DNA of 64,000 bases from Candidatus Providencia siddallii (GCA_001457715.1 CVRF01000003.1:186001-250000); one strand, 5' to 3'. Shown: positions 1 to 13,801, counted from the first letter of the stretch. Notes: generated by a model from the sequence alone, not told the origin. Program-made: numbers and translations.

Positions 1-1164
1 AATTATTATATATAACTTATATAATATATCAAAAAAACATTTTATATAACTTAATATTATAGTTTCTGACTTTTTACATAAAATATTAATAATATTTAAT
101 TAAATATTAAAATTAGCTAACTAAATAACAAAATAACTTTCATTTGTATTAAACAATATATATTTTAATATATTAATTAAAATTTATATAAATTAATATT
201 TTTACAATATAAAATAAATAAAATATTAAATTACAATATAATAGATATTAATTTTAATTAAATATTATTATAAAACAAAAAATAACATAAAATTATATTT
301 TTTATATTTCTTATAATTATTACAAATATTAAATACATAATAAAACTTATACACAAATTTTAATAAATAAATTAAATAATTAAATAAAATTATATTTTTA
401 ACTTAAAAAATAATAAAAAAAATAAATATATGTAAAAATATTTTTAAAACAACTATACAAGCATTATAAATTTAATAAAAAACTATATTTTATATAATAT
501 ACTTATTAGCTAGAGCATTTTTAATATTTATTAAAAATAATAAAATTTATTAATAATTACATTTATATAAAATAAATAAATGATATATCCACTAAATATA
601 AATTTTAATTTTAAAAATCAAAATATTAAAATATATAAATATAAATAATACTATTATTTAATAACTTCCAACCTAATAGAATAAATAAATATAAAAATAT
701 TCAAATAAAATAATCAACGTAATAAATTATATTGTAAAATTACAATAGTATATAATAATTTAAAATTATAATTAGTTTAATAAAATTAAAAGTATAAAAA
801 TAATATATTTTTAATATAAATATATAAATTTATTATAAAAACATATTTATTTTTAAAATTCTTTATAATTATTATTACACTAACAATTAACAAGTAATTA
901 ATATTAATATCAGTATAATTATTAGTTATTCATAAAAATAAAAATAATTTTACATAAAAATAAATTTATATTTAAATATAATTATAATTAATTTTATATT
1001 AATTATAATTTTTTTTATTATAAAAGTATAATCATTGTCATATTAAAATAATTAAAAATTAAAAAATATATTTAATATGTCTATAACATTTTAGACTAAA
1101 TTTGCTATGTAGCATAATAATTAAACATATTTTTTTTATTAAAAAATATATATTTAATTCACAT
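1..1164. other. A+T-rich stretch without recognisable genes
   Basis: About 1.16 kb downstream of thiH, made almost entirely of A and T. I see no open frame with protein character, no tRNA-like fold and no G+C-rich island. It is most simply eroded sequence. Confidence 0.7.
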
Positions 1165-2286
1165 TTATCGTCCTAAATAATATTCCCAATCTTTCCAAAC
1201 AGGCTGCAAACCAGATTTAATCAAAACATTAGCTATTTCTAATACACTACGGTTATCATAAGGAGAAAATTGCTCTAATTCTTTCGACGAATCTACATAA
1301 CCACCAGGTTGTGTTTTCGATCCTGCGCTTATATTATTAATTGCTATAGGAATCACGTTATCACGAAAATAAGGAGATTCGCGAGTGGATAAAGATAATT
1401 CAACATTAGATGATAATAAACGAAAAGCACATATTAATTGAAGTAATTCTGCTTCTTTAATTGATAAATTTAAATCAACTCCACCAACACAAGGACGCAA
1501 ACGTGGAAAAGAAATAGAAAAACGACTTTTCCAAAAATATCTTTCTAAAAAAAATAAATGCTCAGCAACTATATAATATTCAGTACGCCAACAATTTGAT
1601 AAACCAATTAATGCTCCTAAACCAATCTTATCTATACCTGCTTTTCCAATACGTTCAGGTGTTTCCATTCGCCAATAAAAATTTTGCTTATCACCTTTAA
1701 TATGATGTAATTTATATGCTTGTTTATTATAAGTTTCTTGATAAATTAATACTCCATCAAGCCCAATAGTTTTAAGTTTACTGTATTCATTAATATTTAA
1801 TGGTTGAACCTCCATCATCAATGAACTAAAATACTTTCGTATGATAGGTATAACACGTAGAAAATAATTTATTCCAACTTTACTTTGACAATCTCCAGTA
1901 ACAATAAGAATATTATTAAAACCAATTTCATTAATTTTTTCACATTCATTAATAATTTCAGAATAATTAAGAACTTTTCTTTTAATACGATTACTAATTG
2001 AAAAACCACAATAAGTACATTCATTAGTACATAAATTAGATAAATATAATGGTAAATAAAAACTAACAATATTACCAAATCTTTTACGAGTTAAATACTG
2101 TGCTTTTTGTGCCATTTTTTCAATAAAAAATAATGCTGCTGGTGACAAAAGAGACATAAAATCATCAAGTGATAAAATATCACGTGCTAAAGCACGTTCA
2201 ACATCATTAATAGTTTTATTATAAATACGTAATCTTATATTATCCCAATCCAACTCTTTAAACCTATCGCAAAAACTACGACTCAT
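1165..2286 (-). CDS. thiH: 2-iminoacetate synthase ThiH (tyrosine lyase)
   Basis: Radical-SAM enzyme that cleaves tyrosine to dehydroglycine (2-iminoacetate) and p-cresol, supplying the glycine-derived part of the thiazole of thiamine. The radical-SAM cluster motif C-x3-C-x2-C is visible at residues 86-93 (CTNECTYC). The 373-residue length is close to E. coli ThiH (377). It is the last gene of the thiCEFSGH operon and overlaps thiG by 11 bases, so the two are probably translationally coupled. No truncation or missing motif is seen. Its by-product 5'-deoxyadenosine is a substrate for the Mtn nucleosidase encoded further along this window. Confidence 0.96.
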   Translation of the reverse strand: MSRSFCDRFKELDWDNIRLRIYNKTINDVERALARDILSLDDFMSLLSPAALFFIEKMAQKAQYLTRKRFGNIVSFYLPLYLSNLCTNECTYCGFSISNRIKRKVLNYSEIINECEKINEIGFNNILIVTGDCQSKVGINYFLRVIPIIRKYFSSLMMEVQPLNINEYSKLKTIGLDGVLIYQETYNKQAYKLHHIKGDKQNFYWRMETPERIGKAGIDKIGLGALIGLSNCWRTEYYIVAEHLFFLERYFWKSRFSISFPRLRPCVGGVDLNLSIKEAELLQLICAFRLLSSNVELSLSTRESPYFRDNVIPIAINNISAGSKTQPGGYVDSSKELEQFSPYDNRSVLEIANVLIKSGLQPVWKDWEYYLGR

Positions 2287-3052
2287 ATAATATTCCTAAA
2301 AAATTAGTCAATTGACTAGAAGCTTCTGCTTGTTCTTTTCGTACAGAAATTCCGCTGTTACACGCAAGTTCAGCAGCTTCTATTGCTAACTTAAACGCTT
2401 TCGCCATTACAATTGGTTTTTTAGCTGTAGCAATTGCTGTGTTTATTAAAACAGCATCCGCACCAATCTCTATTGATTCAGCCGCATGGCTAGGAACTCC
2501 AATTCCTGCATCTATTACAACAGGAACATTTGATTGCTCAATAATAATACGCAACATTTCTTTTGTTATTAATCCTTTATTTGTTCCAATTGGAGCACCA
2601 AGTGGCATAACAGCTGAGCATCCAACCTCCTCTAGACGCTTACATAAAACAGGATCTGCATTACAATAAGGAAGTACAACAAAACCTTTTTTAACTAATT
2701 GTTCTGCAGCTAACAGTGTTTCACTAGAATCTGGAAGTAAATAACGTGTATCTGGATGTATTTCAAGCTTAATCCAATTAGTATTTAATGCTTCACGAGA
2801 TAAACAGGAAGCAATAACAGCTTCTCTTGCGTTTTTTGCTCCAGAAGTATTTGGTAATAAATTTACACCAATCTTTTGTAAAGGACATAAAATATCATCA
2901 GTTTTTTTACGAAAATTAATACGTTTTATTGCCACAGTAACAAGCTGACTACCTGATGCTAATATAGCTTCCTCCATTATATTAAAACTAGCGAATTTAC
3001 CTGTACCAATAAACAATCTGGATTGAAATGTTACATTTGCAATTTTTAACAT
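2276..3052 (-). CDS. thiG: thiazole synthase ThiG
   Basis: Condenses 1-deoxyxylulose 5-phosphate, dehydroglycine from ThiH and sulfur from ThiS thiocarboxylate into the thiazole phosphate. It is a TIM-barrel protein of 258 residues (family about 256). The Schiff-base lysine lies at about residue 95 in the motif WIKLEI. The phosphate-binding end (IDAGIG, then [12 protein letters not shown]) is intact. The gene starts 3 bases after thiS and overlaps thiH by 11 bases, as expected for a tight operon. Confidence 0.96.
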   Translation of the reverse strand: MLKIANVTFQSRLFIGTGKFASFNIMEEAILASGSQLVTVAIKRINFRKKTDDILCPLQKIGVNLLPNTSGAKNAREAVIASCLSREALNTNWIKLEIHPDTRYLLPDSSETLLAAEQLVKKGFVVLPYCNADPVLCKRLEEVGCSAVMPLGAPIGTNKGLITKEMLRIIIEQSNVPVVIDAGIGVPSHAAESIEIGADAVLINTAIATAKKPIVMAKAFKLAIEAAELACNSGISVRKEQAEASSQLTNFLGILYES

Positions 3053-3055
3053 AAA

Positions 3056-3256
3056 TTACCCACCAGCAACAATTTGAAATATTAAAATTTCATCTTTATC
3101 ATTTACTAAATAAGTCTCCCATTGACTCTTAGTAATAATCACTTTATTTATCGCTACTGCCGCACCAAGGGTTTTTCTTTTAAGCACAGTAAATAATTCT
3201 GAAACAGTAATTTGATTTGCTAATTCTATTATTTGATCATTAATTATAACATTCAT
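3056..3256 (-). CDS. thiS: sulfur carrier protein ThiS
   Basis: Small ubiquitin-like sulfur carrier of 66 residues ending in the obligatory GlyGly (IVAGG), where ThiF adenylates it and sulfur is loaded as thiocarboxylate. The frame is open further upstream, but the start chosen here (MNVIIND) matches the family N-terminus. It also creates an ATGA overlap with the thiF stop, a coupling seen again at thiE/thiC. Length equals E. coli ThiS. Confidence 0.95.
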   Translation of the reverse strand: MNVIINDQIIELANQITVSELFTVLKRKTLGAAVAINKVIITKSQWETYLVNDKDEILIFQIVAGG

Positions 3257-4002
3257 GTTTTTTCCTGACATACTAAACATTGAAAAGAAACAGATAATTG
3301 CAATATATTCCACTGTTGCTTAATACCATCAAATAAACATATTTTTCCATTTAATGAAGAATGATAACCAATTAATATCTTAATAGCTTCTAATGCTTGT
3401 AATGAACCTATTACACCAACAATAGGACCTAAAACACCAATATCATGACAACTTAATTCAATATTTTTTTTATCTGGATATAAACAAGCATAACAACCAA
3501 AACAAAACGGTGGTTCAAAAACTATTAATTGCCCTAAAAAACCAACAGCGCTACCACTTATTAACGTAGTTTTAGTTGCAACACAAGCTGCATTTATATC
3601 ATGACGTGTAACTATATTATCACTACAATCAATAACCAAATCTACTTGTTTTATAATTGATAACAAAGATTTTAAATACAATTTTTTTTCTAAAACACTA
3701 GTTTTAATCAACGGGTTTATTTTTTTTATTTTTTTTGCAGCTAAATATGCTTTTGATTGCGAAATATCATTTGTATCATATAAAATCTGTCTTTGTAAAT
3801 TTGATAAATTTAAGTTATCATAATCAGCAAGTAATAAATTACCAACCCCTGCAGCTGCTAAATAAAGAGAAACAGGAGATCCTAAACCACCTAAACCAAC
3901 AATTAAAACATTGCTATTTTTAAGCTTTTCTTGTCCTTCATTACTAAATTCTACCAACAAAAGCTGACGACTATAACGTATAAATTCCTGATCAGTTAAC
4001 AT
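3253..4002 (-). CDS. thiF: ThiS adenylyltransferase ThiF
   Basis: E1-like enzyme that adenylates the C-terminus of ThiS. The nucleotide-binding motif VGLGGLGSP is near residues 34-43, and the two zinc-binding Cys pairs (CYAC and CLVC) are both present. At 249 residues it is family-sized (E. coli about 251). The start is placed at MLTDQEF because it has an AAGG Shine-Dalgarno about 7 bases upstream and matches the family N-terminus; the frame stays open 14 codons further upstream. It overlaps thiS by ATGA and is 65 bases from thiE. Confidence 0.95.
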   Translation of the reverse strand: MLTDQEFIRYSRQLLLVEFSNEGQEKLKNSNVLIVGLGGLGSPVSLYLAAAGVGNLLLADYDNLNLSNLQRQILYDTNDISQSKAYLAAKKIKKINPLIKTSVLEKKLYLKSLLSIIKQVDLVIDCSDNIVTRHDINAACVATKTTLISGSAVGFLGQLIVFEPPFCFGCYACLYPDKKNIELSCHDIGVLGPIVGVIGSLQALEAIKILIGYHSSLNGKICLFDGIKQQWNILQLSVSFQCLVCQEKT

Positions 4003-4067
4003 AAAAAACCTTATGACATAATTAATATGCCATCTATAGTCCATGCTATAGACTTTTATAAAAATTA

Positions 4068-6685
<2,618 letters not shown>

Positions 6686-7564
6686 CTAACATTATCACTT
6701 AATTTATATATAATTCGCAAAAACATATATGATTTATCGTAAAAAACTGCTTATCTAAAGTTTAGATTAAGTAATAAAAAAATTTTTATAAATTTTCAAA
6801 TCTATATTATAACAAAATTATGATAATTTATTAATTAAATTTAAATCAAAACTAAATTTAACAAAAAACCAAAAAATATTGTTTCAAATAAATATTTTTC
6901 ATAATAGATACTTAGATAAGATTGCTTAGTATAAAAGTTCTTCATAAACTTCTCAAGTTTTTTTCATTTATTTTTAAAATATTAAAATAATTTATAATTT
7001 TTTTTAAAAATTATTAACTCTAATCAAATAAAATTGTTTTTAAATAATAAATAGTAATTTAACAAAATCATTTACTTTTAAAATAATATTTATTACTTTA
7101 AAAATAAAATTGAGTTTTTTCCATTTTTAAAAAAATATAACTATTGATTTTTATATATAATCTTAATTATTTTAAAATAAACAATTATTAAAAATATGAA
7201 TTTAATTTCCAATAAAATTTAAAATATTCTACATAAAAACTATAATCGATAGATAAAATAAAACCAACACTACGAAACTAAGTAAGTTATAATTACAATT
7301 CATTAAATTTATTTTAAAAACAATAATTAATTACTAAAATATATCTTATATAACTAGAAAAAATAAATAACTATATTATATTTGATAAAATTTTATTTTT
7401 ATTTATTATATTAGCTACTATGTTTTAATTTCTAAAATTATTTGTATATAATAAAAATGATTATTTTTTTACAAAAATAACGTTTGGCGTATAAGAATAT
7501 AAATAATTAATAACAAAAAATAACTTATATGCTATACTAGTTAATAGTACATTACATAAAATAC

Positions 7565-7602
7565 AAAAAACATTAATTACTTATTAAGTTACTAATGTTT
7601 TT
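7565..7602. terminator. bidirectional terminator-like hairpin
   Basis: An 11-base inverted repeat (AAAAAACATTA, and its complement at 7592-7602) with an ACTT/AAGT inner stem. T-runs follow the stem on both strands, so it could end transcripts in either direction. No recognised gene lies immediately upstream on either strand. It could terminate a short transcript from the 7690-7790 island on the minus strand. Confidence 0.4.
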
Positions 7603-7693
7603 TATAAAAAATAATTATTTTTTTATCACAAAAATGTATTTGATATTACTAAATTAAGCTTGTTAAAAATTAACAAATTTAATTTAGTTGAAG

Positions 7694-7770
7694 TTGGTAA
7701 TTAATCTGAGAAATATACATCTCAATATTCACCTGCATTGCAACTGAATCGAGTAGATGACTTATAATAA
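7694..7770 (+). other. unexplained island with thi-box-like CTGAGA...ACCTG, possible degenerate TPP aptamer
   Basis: In a nearly pure A/T spacer this stretch is markedly richer in G and C. On the plus strand it carries CTGAGA (starting near 7707) followed about 25 bases later by ACCTG, the two signature blocks of the TPP riboswitch. AAGTT upstream could pair with GACTT downstream in the position of helix P1. The helix after ACCTG is not convincing, and the element points away from thiC toward rpsL. On the minus strand the same bases form an open frame of about 28 codons (SHLLDSVAMQVNIEMYISQ), which I do not recognise. It could be a riboswitch relic, a gene relic or chance. Confidence 0.25.
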
Positions 7771-8527
7771 TAAGATGAAAACCTTAAATTACATAACCCA
7801 AAAATAACATTTTATTTTAACAATTAACTAATAATAAGTTTAGTTAAATTTACAACTATTCTAAAAAATAATACAGTTTTATAAAAAAATACCAATAGAA
7901 GTAATTAACAAAATCTAAACTAACTAATAAAATAGATATAATTTTATCACCAAATGGTGTTTACTGATTTTTTTATAACAGAAAAAATAATTATTTTTAT
8001 TCAAAATAAATAAATTATAATATTTAAACTTTTTCAATTTTATTAAACAAGAATATTATTTTTTAATAATTACTAAAAAAAATGAATAAAAATCAACTTA
8101 AATAATAAATCATATTTTTATATATATTATAAAAATATAAAAGATTCTTTTTAATTTCAATATGATTTTTAAATTTTAATTGAATACAAATACATATTAT
8201 ATTAACATAATATACAACGACGATTTTTATTATTTATATATATTAACATATACACTTTGTTATAATTTTATAACGATTATTAAGTTGATTAATATAAAGA
8301 TATGGTCTTGTTAATAAATAATTGAGTTATAGCCTTAATTCAAAAAACAAAATGATTTTATTACAATAATACTTCAGCTAAAACTATATGTTTTATAAAA
8401 AATATAAATATCAGTAAATTATAAAAAATATTTATAATTTTATACTATGACAATAAAAAATTTTATTAAAACTAGTAAATCATATGAACAGAAGTTGCTT
8501 TTAATAAAAAGAATAATTATATAATAA

Positions 8528-8556
8528 TTGACATATAAGCTAATCGATAATAAAAT
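8528..8556 (+). promoter_or_regulatory. consensus sigma-70 promoter of rpsL-rpsG-fusA
   Basis: A perfect -35 box TTGACA (8528-8533), a 17-base spacer and a -10 box TAAAAT (8551-8556). The predicted start of transcription is near 8563, giving a leader of about 70 bases before the rpsL ATG. It is the best-matching promoter I found in the window. Confidence 0.7.
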
Positions 8557-8632
8557 TTCATGATTTTACGCATTACATAAACTAAAATCTTAATAATTCA
8601 ATTATATATAAAAGTAGGAGTATTATTATATA

Positions 8633-9007
8633 ATGGCCACCATTAATCAGTTAGTACGTAAATCTCGTATCTCAAAAATTATCAAAAGCGATGTACCAGC
8701 TTTAGGAGCCTGCCCGCAAAAACGCGGAGTATGCACTCGCGTATATACGACAACCCCTAAAAAACCAAATTCAGCGTTACGAAAAGTTTGTCGTGTTCGA
8801 TTAACTAATGGTTATGAAGTATCTTCGTATATTGGTGGTGAAGGACATAATTTACAAGAACACTCAGTTGTTTTAATAAGAGGTGGACGAGTTAAAGATT
8901 TACCAGGTGTTCGTTATCACACTATTAGGGGAGCATTAGACTGCTCCGGTGTTAAAAATCGCAAACAAAGTAGATCTAAATACGGTGCTAAAAAACCTAA
9001 AACTTAA
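8633..9007 (+). CDS. rpsL: 30S ribosomal protein S12
   Basis: Decoding-centre protein of the small subunit, 124 residues as in E. coli. The conserved loops [13 protein letters not shown] and [13 protein letters not shown] are intact, including the lysines where streptomycin-resistance changes usually occur, so the sequence is of the sensitive type. An AGGAG-like Shine-Dalgarno lies just upstream. It is the first gene of the str operon. Confidence 0.98.
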   Translation: MATINQLVRKSRISKIIKSDVPALGACPQKRGVCTRVYTTTPKKPNSALRKVCRVRLTNGYEVSSYIGGEGHNLQEHSVVLIRGGRVKDLPGVRYHTIRGALDCSGVKNRKQSRSKYGAKKPKT

Positions 9008-9095
9008 AAATGAATTTTATATTTAAATTTCAACCTTTTATACCCAAAAAAACAAATTTTATATATTTAATAAATCCAGATTACGGAGCGCATTT

Positions 9096-9566
9096 ATGCC
9101 ACGTCGTCGTATAATTAGTCAACGAAAAATTCTACCTGACCCTAAGTTTAATTCAGAATTATTAGCTAAATTCATAAATATCTTAATGATAAATGGAAAA
9201 AAATCTATTGCCGAAGCAATCGTTTATAATGCGCTTGAAAAGCTTTCTCAGCGATCTAATAAAGATAAACTCGATGCGTTTGAATCAGCATTATGCAATG
9301 TACGTCCTATTGTAGAAGTTAAAGCACGACGAGTTGGTGGTTCCACTTATCAAGTTCCTGTTGAAGTTCGACAAATTCGCCGTAATACATTAGCAATGCG
9401 TTGGATAGTTGATGCTGCTCGTAAAAGAAATGATAAATCTATGTCAATCAGATTAGCAAATGAATTAATAGACGCTTCTGAAAATAAAGGTGCAGCTGTC
9501 AAAAAACGCGAAGAAATACACAAAATGGCAGAAGCTAATAAAGCTTTTGCGCATTACCGTTGGTAA
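9096..9566 (+). CDS. rpsG: 30S ribosomal protein S7
   Basis: Primary 16S rRNA-binding protein that nucleates the head of the small subunit. It has 156 residues, with the conserved start PRRR and the block [16 protein letters not shown]. It lies 88 bases after rpsL with a CGGAG Shine-Dalgarno. In E. coli this protein represses its own operon; no matching control structure was sought here beyond the short spacer. Confidence 0.98.
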   Translation: MPRRRIISQRKILPDPKFNSELLAKFINILMINGKKSIAEAIVYNALEKLSQRSNKDKLDAFESALCNVRPIVEVKARRVGGSTYQVPVEVRQIRRNTLAMRWIVDAARKRNDKSMSIRLANELIDASENKGAAVKKREEIHKMAEANKAFAHYRW

Positions 9567-9647
9567 TTAATAAATTACATATAATATATTTAATAAAATT
9601 AATATTTCTGTTTATTAAAAATGATTAAGTATTTACAAAGAGGAAAT

Positions 9648-11777
9648 ATGGCACGTCAAACACCTATAGAACACTATCGTAATATCGGTATTAGTGCGCA
9701 CATTGATGCAGGTAAAACAACAACTTCAGAACGGATTCTATTTTATACTGGTGTAAATCATAAAATAGGTGAAACTCATGAAGGTTCAGCTACAATGGAT
9801 TGGATGGAACAAGAACAAGAACGTGGAATAACTATAACATCTGCTGCAACAACTGCATTTTGGAAAGGTATGTCCAATCAGTTCAAACCACACCGTATTA
9901 ACATAATAGACACGCCTGGTCATGTTGACTTTACAATTGAAGTAGAAAGATCAATGCGTGTTCTTGATGGTGCAGTAATGATTTACTGTGCTGTAGGTGG
10001 TGTTCAACCGCAATCTGAAACAGTATGGAGACAAGCAAATAAATATAAAGTACCACGTATCGCATTCATTAATAAAATGGATCGTATGGGAGCAAATTTT
10101 TTACGCGTTGTAGAACAATTAAAAACACGTTTAGCTGCAAATCCAGTTCCATTACAAATTCCTGTTGGAGTAGAAGATTCATTTACAGGTGTAGTTGACT
10201 TAATTAAAATGAAATCTTTAAAATGGAGTGACAAAGATAAAGGTGTTACATTTAAATACGAAAATATCCCTCAAAATCTACAAAAACAAGCAGAAAAATG
10301 GCGCAACAACCTTGTAGAATCAGCAGCAGAAAGCTCTGAACTGTTAATGGAAAAGTATTTAAATGGAGAAGAATTAACTGAAATTGAAATTAAAGAAGCC
10401 TTACGAAAACGAGTTTTAGCAAACGAAATAATTGTAGTAACTTGCGGTTCTGCATTTAAAAATAAAGGTATTCAAGCTGTTTTAGATGCAATTGTTGAGT
10501 ATTTACCTGCTCCAACAGACATACCAGCGATCAACGGTGTTATTGATAACAATAATGGAAAATTTACACAAATTAATCGCCATGCAAGCGACGAAGAACC
10601 ATTCTCATCTTTAGCATTTAAAATATCAACAGATCCATTTGTAGGTAATTTAACATTTTTTAGAGTATACTCAGGAATTGTTAAATCCGGGGATTTCATA
10701 TTCAACCCTACAAAATCGAAAAAAGAACGTTTCGGCCGCATCGTTCAAATGCATGCTAATAAACGTGAAGAACTAAAAGAAGTACGTGCTGGTGATATTG
10801 CAGCTGCTATTGGACTAAAAGACATTACTACAGGTGATACTTTATGCGCAATCGAGTCACCTATAATTCTAGAACGCATGGAATTTCCAGAACCAGTTAT
10901 TTCTGTAGCAATTGAACCAAAAACTAAAATTGATCAAGAAAAAATGAGTGCAGCACTAAGACGATTAGCTCAAGAAGACCCTTCATTTCGTGTATCCAGT
11001 AATAAAGAAACCAATCAAACGATAATAGCTGGTATGGGTGAACTTCATTTAGAAATTCTAGTAGACCGTATGCGTCGTGAATTTAAAGTTGAAGCAAATG
11101 TAGGTAAACCTCAAGTTGCTTATCGTGAAACAGTTACTGTTAAAGCGATTGACATAGAGGGTAAATATATTAAACAATCAGGTGGTAGAGGACAATATGG
11201 ACATGTAGTTATCGATATTTACCCATTAGATAAAACAAATAAAGATGGTACAAATATAGATTACGAATTTATAAATGAAATCAAAGGTGGTGTAATTCCA
11301 GGTGAATTTATTACTGCAATTGATAAAGGAATTCAAGAACAATTAAAATCTGGTCCATTAGCAGGTTATCCTGTTGTTAACATAGGAATTAGATTACATT
11401 TTGGATCTTACCATGACGTTGATTCTTCTGAATTAGCTTTTAAAATTGCTGCTTCAATCGCTTTTAAAAATGGATTTAAAAAAGCAAAACCCATTTTACT
11501 TGAACCAATTATGAAAGTTGAAGTAGAAACACCAGAAGATTATATTGGTGATGTAATAGGTGATTTAAATAGAAGACGAGGTATAATCGAAAGCATGAAC
11601 GATATACCAACTTGTAAAGTTGTTCTTGCACGGGTTCCGTTATCAGAAATGTTTGGTTATGCCACAGATTTACGTTCACAAACACAAGGACGAGCATCAT
11701 ATTCCATGGAATTTATAAAATATAATGAAGCACCAAATAATATCATACAAACTATTGTAGAAACACGAAATTTATAA
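9648..11777 (+). CDS. fusA: elongation factor G
   Basis: Translocation GTPase. G1 (AHIDAGKTT), G3 (DTPGH) and G4 (NKMD) motifs are present, and all five domains can be followed to the C-terminus. It has 709 residues against 704 in E. coli. The frame is open 9 codons further upstream, but the family start [18 protein letters not shown] is preceded by AGAGGAAAT, a good Shine-Dalgarno, so that ATG is used. In enterics tuf normally follows; here a hairpin and then secE follow instead. Confidence 0.98.
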   Translation: MARQTPIEHYRNIGISAHIDAGKTTTSERILFYTGVNHKIGETHEGSATMDWMEQEQERGITITSAATTAFWKGMSNQFKPHRINIIDTPGHVDFTIEVERSMRVLDGAVMIYCAVGGVQPQSETVWRQANKYKVPRIAFINKMDRMGANFLRVVEQLKTRLAANPVPLQIPVGVEDSFTGVVDLIKMKSLKWSDKDKGVTFKYENIPQNLQKQAEKWRNNLVESAAESSELLMEKYLNGEELTEIEIKEALRKRVLANEIIVVTCGSAFKNKGIQAVLDAIVEYLPAPTDIPAINGVIDNNNGKFTQINRHASDEEPFSSLAFKISTDPFVGNLTFFRVYSGIVKSGDFIFNPTKSKKERFGRIVQMHANKREELKEVRAGDIAAAIGLKDITTGDTLCAIESPIILERMEFPEPVISVAIEPKTKIDQEKMSAALRRLAQEDPSFRVSSNKETNQTIIAGMGELHLEILVDRMRREFKVEANVGKPQVAYRETVTVKAIDIEGKYIKQSGGRGQYGHVVIDIYPLDKTNKDGTNIDYEFINEIKGGVIPGEFITAIDKGIQEQLKSGPLAGYPVVNIGIRLHFGSYHDVDSSELAFKIAASIAFKNGFKKAKPILLEPIMKVEVETPEDYIGDVIGDLNRRRGIIESMNDIPTCKVVLARVPLSEMFGYATDLRSQTQGRASYSMEFIKYNEAPNNIIQTIVETRNL

Positions 11778-11781
11778 TAAT

Positions 11782-11824
11782 AATCATCTCGGGTTTTTCT
11801 TTAAAAAAAGCTGAGATGATTTTT
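11782..11824 (+). terminator. intrinsic terminator after fusA
   Basis: Nine-base stem AATCATCTC / GAGATGATT enclosing a T-run/A-run inner stem and followed by TTTTT. It starts 4 bases after the fusA stop, so the str transcript very probably ends here and secE needs its own promoter. Confidence 0.75.
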
Positions 11825-12028
11825 CGTAAAATATTAAATATTTTATTTATAACACTTATTAAAATATATATAACACTAAAAGTAATATTTTTTCATATAT
11901 TTTTATGTTTAAACAATAATTTTTTATAAAACTTATATAATTAAAACCAATTATTTATATAATAAATTATAATTACTAATTAAATATTTAACTCAACATG
12001 CATCAATAATTTAACAAAAAAATAAATC

Positions 12029-12415
12029 ATGCATCCAAATAAAGAAAATAAAAAATATAAAAAAAATTCTGATAATCTAAAATGGATTATTATTTATACT
12101 TTATTAATAATAACAATTATTGGAAACTACTACTTTCATCAATACAATTTAGCTATAAGAGCTTTTGTAATAATAATTACAACATCAATTGCTGGATTAA
12201 TTTCTTTGTGGACAGTAAAAGGAAAAAAATATTTATCTTTTATAAAAGAATCGCTTATAGAGATGAAAAAAGTTTTTTGGCCTTCTAAACAAGAAACTCT
12301 GCAAATTACATTGATAGTAGTACTAGTGACAACAATTATGTCATTGCTTCTTTGGGGTTTGGATGCTATCTTAATACAATGTATTTCATATACAACAAAT
12401 TTAAATTTATTTTAA
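12029..12415 (+). CDS. secE: preprotein translocase subunit SecE
   Basis: Essential small subunit of the SecYEG channel. It has 128 residues (E. coli 127), with three hydrophobic segments at about residues 24-44, 46-64 and 90-115. The amphipathic segment before the third helix carries the conserved pattern EMKKVFWPSKQETLQ. The third helix ends LLLWGLDAILI. It is followed not by nusG, as almost everywhere in bacteria, but by a 690-base spacer and rplA. A second, decayed SecE C-terminus lies in front of nusG. Confidence 0.95.
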   Translation: MHPNKENKKYKKNSDNLKWIIIYTLLIITIIGNYYFHQYNLAIRAFVIIITTSIAGLISLWTVKGKKYLSFIKESLIEMKKVFWPSKQETLQITLIVVLVTTIMSLLLWGLDAILIQCISYTTNLNLF

Positions 12416-12427
12416 ATATTAATTTTA

Positions 12428-12470
12428 ATGTTACATCTAAAATTTAAAATTTATAATTCATAATTTTAAC
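12428..12470 (+). pseudogene. nusG: possible relic of the nusG start
   Basis: Just after the secE stop, an ATGT is followed by CATCTAAAA and then TTAT..ATTCA. Intact nusG starts ATGTCAGACT and continues with the same CATCTAAAA and a TATGTCATTCA block. The match needs a small deletion and is short in A/T-rich DNA, so it is weak alone. It sits exactly where the ancestral nusG start should be. Confidence 0.35.
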
Positions 12471-13071
12471 AATAATCTTAAAACTAATAAATAAATACAT
12501 AAATTAATAACTATTAATTAATTCTTAATATTAATCATAAAGTTAATAAAAATAAATAATTTTACTTTAAAATATCTGTTAGAAATTTTAGTAAAAAATA
12601 TTAAATGATTTTTATAAATATTCGTTTTATTAAAATTTTAAAGATTAATGCAATAATATTATTGCATTTTTTTTTTTTCGTTAACTATAATAATATTCTA
12701 CATTTTGATCTAATGCAATCAAATTGTGATATCACAAAAATACATTCTAATAAATTAAAACACTTACTAAAGATATTTACAATTATAATATCTTTTTTTT
12801 AAAAAATTAACTTAATTGTAAATAAATTAAAATATATTACATAAAAATAATATATTATTAAATACAAAATAATTTTTCCATATATTTTATTATAATGAGC
12901 ATTTTATTTACAATAAAATACACAAATAATAATCCATCATTATAATTTATATAAATATTAATCAAAATTAAATTTTAATATAATGAAAATAAATTTTAAC
13001 CAAATAAAACATTACTAAATGTATAAAATATTGTATACAATAATACAAATTAGAGAATATTTACTAACTGT

Positions 13072-13095
13072 GTAGTATTTCTTGTTGTGGAGAAC
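13072..13095 (+). pseudogene. rplK: relic of the rplK 3' end directly before rplA
   Basis: Immediately upstream of rplA the bases read V-V-F-L-V-V-E-N, resembling the enterobacterial L11 ending S-M-G-L-V-V-E-D. The DNA CTTGTTGTGGAG also resembles the E. coli rplK end, which supplies the rplA Shine-Dalgarno GGAG. It was probably kept because it serves as the ribosome binding site of rplA. The functional rplK is 3.7 kb downstream. Confidence 0.55.
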
Positions 13096-13105
13096 AAGAT
13101 AAATA

Positions 13106-13801
13106 ATGAGTAAATCAAGTAAACGAATACAAAATATCAAAAAAAAAATTGATAAAACTAAACAATATGATATAAAAAATGCTTTTTCTTTACTAAAAGA
13201 ATTTTCAAACGCTAAATTCACTGAAAGCGTTGATGCAGCTATTAATTTAGGGATAGATCCTCGTAAATCTGATCAAAACATTCGTGGAGCAACTGTATTA
13301 CCATACGGAACAGGACGTTTAGTTAGAGTTGTCGTGTTCACACAGGGAGCAAATGCTGAAAAAGCTAAAGCTGCTGGTGCTGATATAGTAGGAATGGAAG
13401 ATTTAGTTGATAAGATTAAATCTAATAAGATTAATTTTAATGTAGTTATTGCTTCTCCAGATGCAATGCACATAGTTAGCAAATTAGGTCAATATTTAGG
13501 ACCAAAAGGTTTAATGCCAAACCCTAAAATTGGAACCGTAACAGATAAAATCGCCGAAGCTGTTAAAAATGTTAAAACTGGACAAATTAGTTATCGTAAC
13601 GATAAAAACGGAATTATACATACAACCATAGGTAAAATAAATTTTGATATAGACAATTTAGAAGAAAACCTAAAATGCTTATTAAACTCAATTAAAAAAA
13701 TAAAACCAGCATCATCTAAAGGGATTTTTATTAAAAAAATAACAGTATCTACAACAATGGGGATTGGTATTATAATTGATCAAACAAGTTTATTAACATA
13801 A
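13106..13801 (+). CDS. rplA: 50S ribosomal protein L1
   Basis: Protein of the mobile L1 stalk and, in E. coli, translational repressor of its own operon. It has 231 residues (E. coli 234). The family block [20 protein letters not shown] is intact. It starts after a GTGGAG Shine-Dalgarno that appears to derive from a lost rplK copy. It precedes rplJ-rplL as usual but lacks rplK in front. Confidence 0.97.
   Translation: MSKSSKRIQNIKKKIDKTKQYDIKNAFSLLKEFSNAKFTESVDAAINLGIDPRKSDQNIRGATVLPYGTGRLVRVVVFTQGANAEKAKAAGADIVGMEDLVDKIKSNKINFNVVIASPDAMHIVSKLGQYLGPKGLMPNPKIGTVTDKIAEAVKNVKTGQISYRNDKNGIIHTTIGKINFDIDNLEENLKCLLNSIKKIKPASSKGIFIKKITVSTTMGIGIIIDQTSLLT

Larger units (their letters stand above)
12416..13105. 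other. secE-rplA spacer, position where nusG-rplK normally lie
   Basis: A 690-base A+T-rich spacer. A 65-codon open frame at 12605-12802 has no recognisable motif and is probably chance. Apparent relics of the start of nusG (near 12428) and of the end of rplK (near 13072) lie at its two edges, as if nusG-rplK had been eroded in place. Confidence 0.65.

Noticed and set aside
8280-8345. Minus-strand GGCTATAACTCAATTA... resembling the 5' third of a tRNA.
   Set aside because: No acceptor complement, anticodon stem or T-loop follows; probably chance or an unrecognisable relic.
9621-9647. Upstream in-frame start for fusA (also similar extensions at adk, rplK, pyrG, thiF and thiS).
   Set aside because: The family N-terminus and Shine-Dalgarno sites support the internal starts reported here.
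12605-12802. 65-codon open frame in the secE-rplA spacer.
   Set aside because: Composition is Ile/Phe/Asn-rich as expected of A+T spacer DNA, with no motif, no clear ribosome binding site and no place in the conserved operon.
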